This document shows positions 62,510-64,000 of a stretch of 64,000 bases of DNA, in pieces. The DNA comes from Antonospora locustae (Eukaryota; Microsporidia), in contig CM017449.1 in the NCBI GenBank assembly GCA_007674295.1, forward strand, positions 186,001-250,000, written 5' to 3'. Each line of letters opens with the position of its first letter. Position 1 is the first letter of the stretch. Position numbers and translations under genes: made by a program. The notes below the pieces were generated by a model, which was not told where the DNA came from, did not search any database, and saw only the letters and a list, made by a program, of their open reading frames with translations.

Positions 62510-62821
62510 CTACCTACGTGGAAGAAACCTTCCGTAAGTATGACACCCACACACACAGCAGCTACCACCACGTCTTGTCTGCTCTACTGCACAATGCATG
62601 CAAAATAGATGTCTACATGCAGCCGATATCAATTCACAATGAGCCTTCCCACATTCACTACACTGATTGCTGCATGAAAAGAGGTCCTTGTTGTCTCTTC
62701 CAGCACTAGAGTCCCTTGTGTGTATGTACAAACACGCATCACCGTAACCACAGTATCCAGTTAATAGAAAAGGCTTGCATATCATATTGTCTGCGTGGCC
62801 ACTGTCTCGCTTGCTACTCAT
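62510..62821 (-). CDS. CWC24: CWC24/RNF113-type CCCH + RING splicing factor
   Basis: 103 aa from the ATG at 62821; the longer frame to 62884 begins at TTG. The CCCH zinc finger CKPFLLTGYCGYGDACLYIH (C-x8-C-x5-C-x3-H) matches RNF113/Cwc24 '[20 protein letters not shown]'. The RING follows: CSECGKAHCEL, ACRHLFCMHCAVEQ and CCVCGCHTYGRF (compare 'C..CR..F...V.T.CRHYFC..CAL' and 'C.VC...T.G.F'). Cwc24 joins the spliceosome before the first catalytic step. It is far shorter than yeast Cwc24 (259 aa). Its stop codon is 3 bp from the flippase stop. Confidence 0.85.
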   Translation of the reverse strand: MSSKRDSGHADNMICKPFLLTGYCGYGDACLYIHTRDSSAGRDNKDLFSCSNQCSECGKAHCELISAACRHLFCMHCAVEQTRRGGSCCVCGCHTYGRFLPRR

Positions 62822-62886
62822 TGCAAGGATAAACTGCGCAAATTCTGAAAGAGAATTTATTAAAACAGAACAGGCGGTCTCCAAAT

Positions 62887-64000
62887 CTATGTAAAATAAA
62901 CCAAGTCGGACTTCTTCTTTGCAAGCACCTCCTGGATCCCATCGACAAAGTCAGCCTGGCAGATCTCCTTTCTGTTTTTGCGCAGCGCGGCCATTCCAGC
63001 CTCTACACAAACTGCCTTGCATTGTGCACCGTTGAATCCCTCTGTGCTTCGTGCTATTTCATCGAAGTTTACATTGCCTACAACCATTCGTCTTGCATGA
63101 ATCTGCAGTATTCTCTTTCTGCCTTCCATGTTTGGCAGCGGAAACTCTATCTTCCTGTCGATTCTCCCAGACCGCAGTAGCGCAGGGTCGAGAATGTCAA
63201 CTCTGTTTGTGGCTGCAATAACCTTTACATCATCGTTCACTGCGAAGCCGTCAAGCTGATTCAGAAGCTCTAGCATTGTCCGCTGCACCTCTCTGTCGCC
63301 TGTTCTGTCTGAGTCGACTCTCTTTGTTCCTATTGCATCTATTTCGTCGATAAAGATGATCGTGGGACTTTTTTCCTTGGCCATTGCAAAGGCATCACGT
63401 ACAAGCCTTGCTCCATCACCAATATACATCTGCACAAGCTGAGGCCCTGCAAGCTTGAGGAAGGTTGCGTTTGTCCTTGATGCGCAGGCCCTTGCCATCA
63501 AGGTCTTGCCTGTCCCTGGCGGTCCATACATCAGTACGCCCTTAGGAGGCTTGATTTTCAGCCGTGCAAACCTTTCTGGATGCGTCAGAGGAAGAACAAC
63601 CGCCTCGTTGAGCTCCTCGATCTGTCTCTCAAGCCCACCAACGTCCTCATAAGTCTCCGAGGGTCTTGAATCAAGCTCCATTGCCTTAACCTTTGTATCG
63701 TAATTTGGCGGCAGCTTGTTAAAGATGATATTGGTTTCTTTGTGGAGAGCTACCAAATCACCGGGTTTTACGTCCTTTGTGTCAACAAGCCCTATCATCG
63801 GAAGGTACGACGACACACGTGTGGACGTAAGAACAACTGCGCTTCCCTCATCATCAAACTTCTCGATGACGCTGCCAACAAGGTACGGAAGCTGTTTGTT
63901 AAGCTTGATCTTTTCTGTATTCTCGTTGATCTGTGCGTTCATGTTTCTTATCTCATGCTTGATGTTCGACACCTCGCTAGAAAGAATGCGTGTCTCGGAC
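62887..64000 (-). CDS. RPT5: 26S proteasome ATPase subunit Rpt5 (N-terminus beyond right edge)
   Basis: 370 residues to the C-terminus; the frame is open past the edge, so the gene is 5'-partial. The last bases encode TRILSSEV and [21 protein letters not shown], the Rpt5 coiled coil, followed by [13 protein letters not shown] and [25 protein letters not shown] (OB domain). The AAA part has [49 protein letters not shown] and [19 protein letters not shown]. These are Rpt5 rather than Rpt3 or Rpt1 signatures. The C-terminus ends Y-F-T, where animal and yeast Rpt5 end Y-Y-A. The HbYX tyrosine is therefore a phenylalanine. Confidence 0.95.
   Translation of the reverse strand, partial: SETRILSSEVSNIKHEIRNMNAQINENTEKIKLNKQLPYLVGSVIEKFDDEGSAVVLTSTRVSSYLPMIGLVDTKDVKPGDLVALHKETNIIFNKLPPNYDTKVKAMELDSRPSETYEDVGGLERQIEELNEAVVLPLTHPERFARLKIKPPKGVLMYGPPGTGKTLMARACASRTNATFLKLAGPQLVQMYIGDGARLVRDAFAMAKEKSPTIIFIDEIDAIGTKRVDSDRTGDREVQRTMLELLNQLDGFAVNDDVKVIAATNRVDILDPALLRSGRIDRKIEFPLPNMEGRKRILQIHARRMVVGNVNFDEIARSTEGFNGAQCKAVCVEAGMAALRKNRKEICQADFVDGIQEVLAKKKSDLVYFT

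Noticed and set aside
1..64000. Transposons, CRISPR arrays, rRNA and long tandem repeats.
   Set aside because: No transposase, terminal repeat pair, spacer-repeat array or rRNA-like sequence was seen.

Overview
This window is gene-dense, intron-poor eukaryotic DNA that reads as a chromosome segment of a microsporidian (Fungi/Rozellomycota). The evidence is: about 46 mostly intron-free genes packed on both strands with gaps of 3 to about 260 bp; eukaryotic proteins that are shorter than usual (midasin 2648 aa, G6PD 422 aa, RFC1 572 aa); several gene overlaps; a CCC-rich signal just upstream of many start codons, joined by an AAATTT-type element at four ribosomal-protein genes; and several signal-peptide proteins of low complexity that match nothing I know. 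I cannot name the genus. No stretch over 300 bp lacks a gene, and I found no convincing tRNA, rRNA, transposon or CRISPR array. Both edges cut genes: IWS1/SPN1 on the left and RPT5 on the right. Many open frames begin at non-ATG codons, so I placed each start at an in-frame ATG.

Layout. 1-11.3 kb: IWS1, RPN10, DPH6 and TBCC (head to head), a helical unknown, INTS11, TRM1, a probable MED14, and CFD1. 11.4-19.2 kb: four predicted secreted, lineage-specific proteins mixed with a CTK1-like kinase, eL6, a TFIIIC subunit and an ARF GTPase. 19.2-25.6 kb: CDC7, RPT3, V-ATPase subunit D, uL23, CDK1, SRP receptor alpha and an unknown. 25.8-35.6 kb: a cyclin-fold TFIIB-like protein, G6PD, an O-mannosyltransferase-like protein, METTL5, proteasome beta5, TFC3 and an AT-rich unknown membrane protein. 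35.8-43.8 kb: midasin. 43.9-49.4 kb: a PH-domain protein, CIA1, a small unknown, eIF4G and profilin. 49.5-53.4 kb: HEI10 (RING meiotic factor), BRCA2 and RFC1. 53.4-64 kb: peptide transporter, eL19 (overlapping it), TSR1, eL18, eIF2-gamma, P4-ATPase flippase, CWC24 and RPT5.

Functional themes. Proteasome: RPN10, RPT3, RPT5, beta5. Ribosome assembly and translation: MDN1, TSR1, eL6, eL18, eL19, uL23, eIF2-gamma, eIF4G, DPH6, METTL5, TRM1. Pol II and Pol III transcription: IWS1, MED14, CTK1, TFC1, TFC3, a TFIIB-like protein. RNA processing: INTS11, CWC24. Cytosolic Fe-S assembly: CFD1, CIA1. Cell cycle and replication: CDC7, CDK1, RFC1.

The most interesting locus is 49466-51639. A HEI10-type meiotic crossover E3 ligase and a compact BRCA2 homologue (one BRC-like repeat, helical domain, OB1 and OB2) sit head to head about 95 bp apart, with RFC1 next. 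This points to retained BRCA2-dependent recombination, and possibly meiosis, in a highly reduced parasite.
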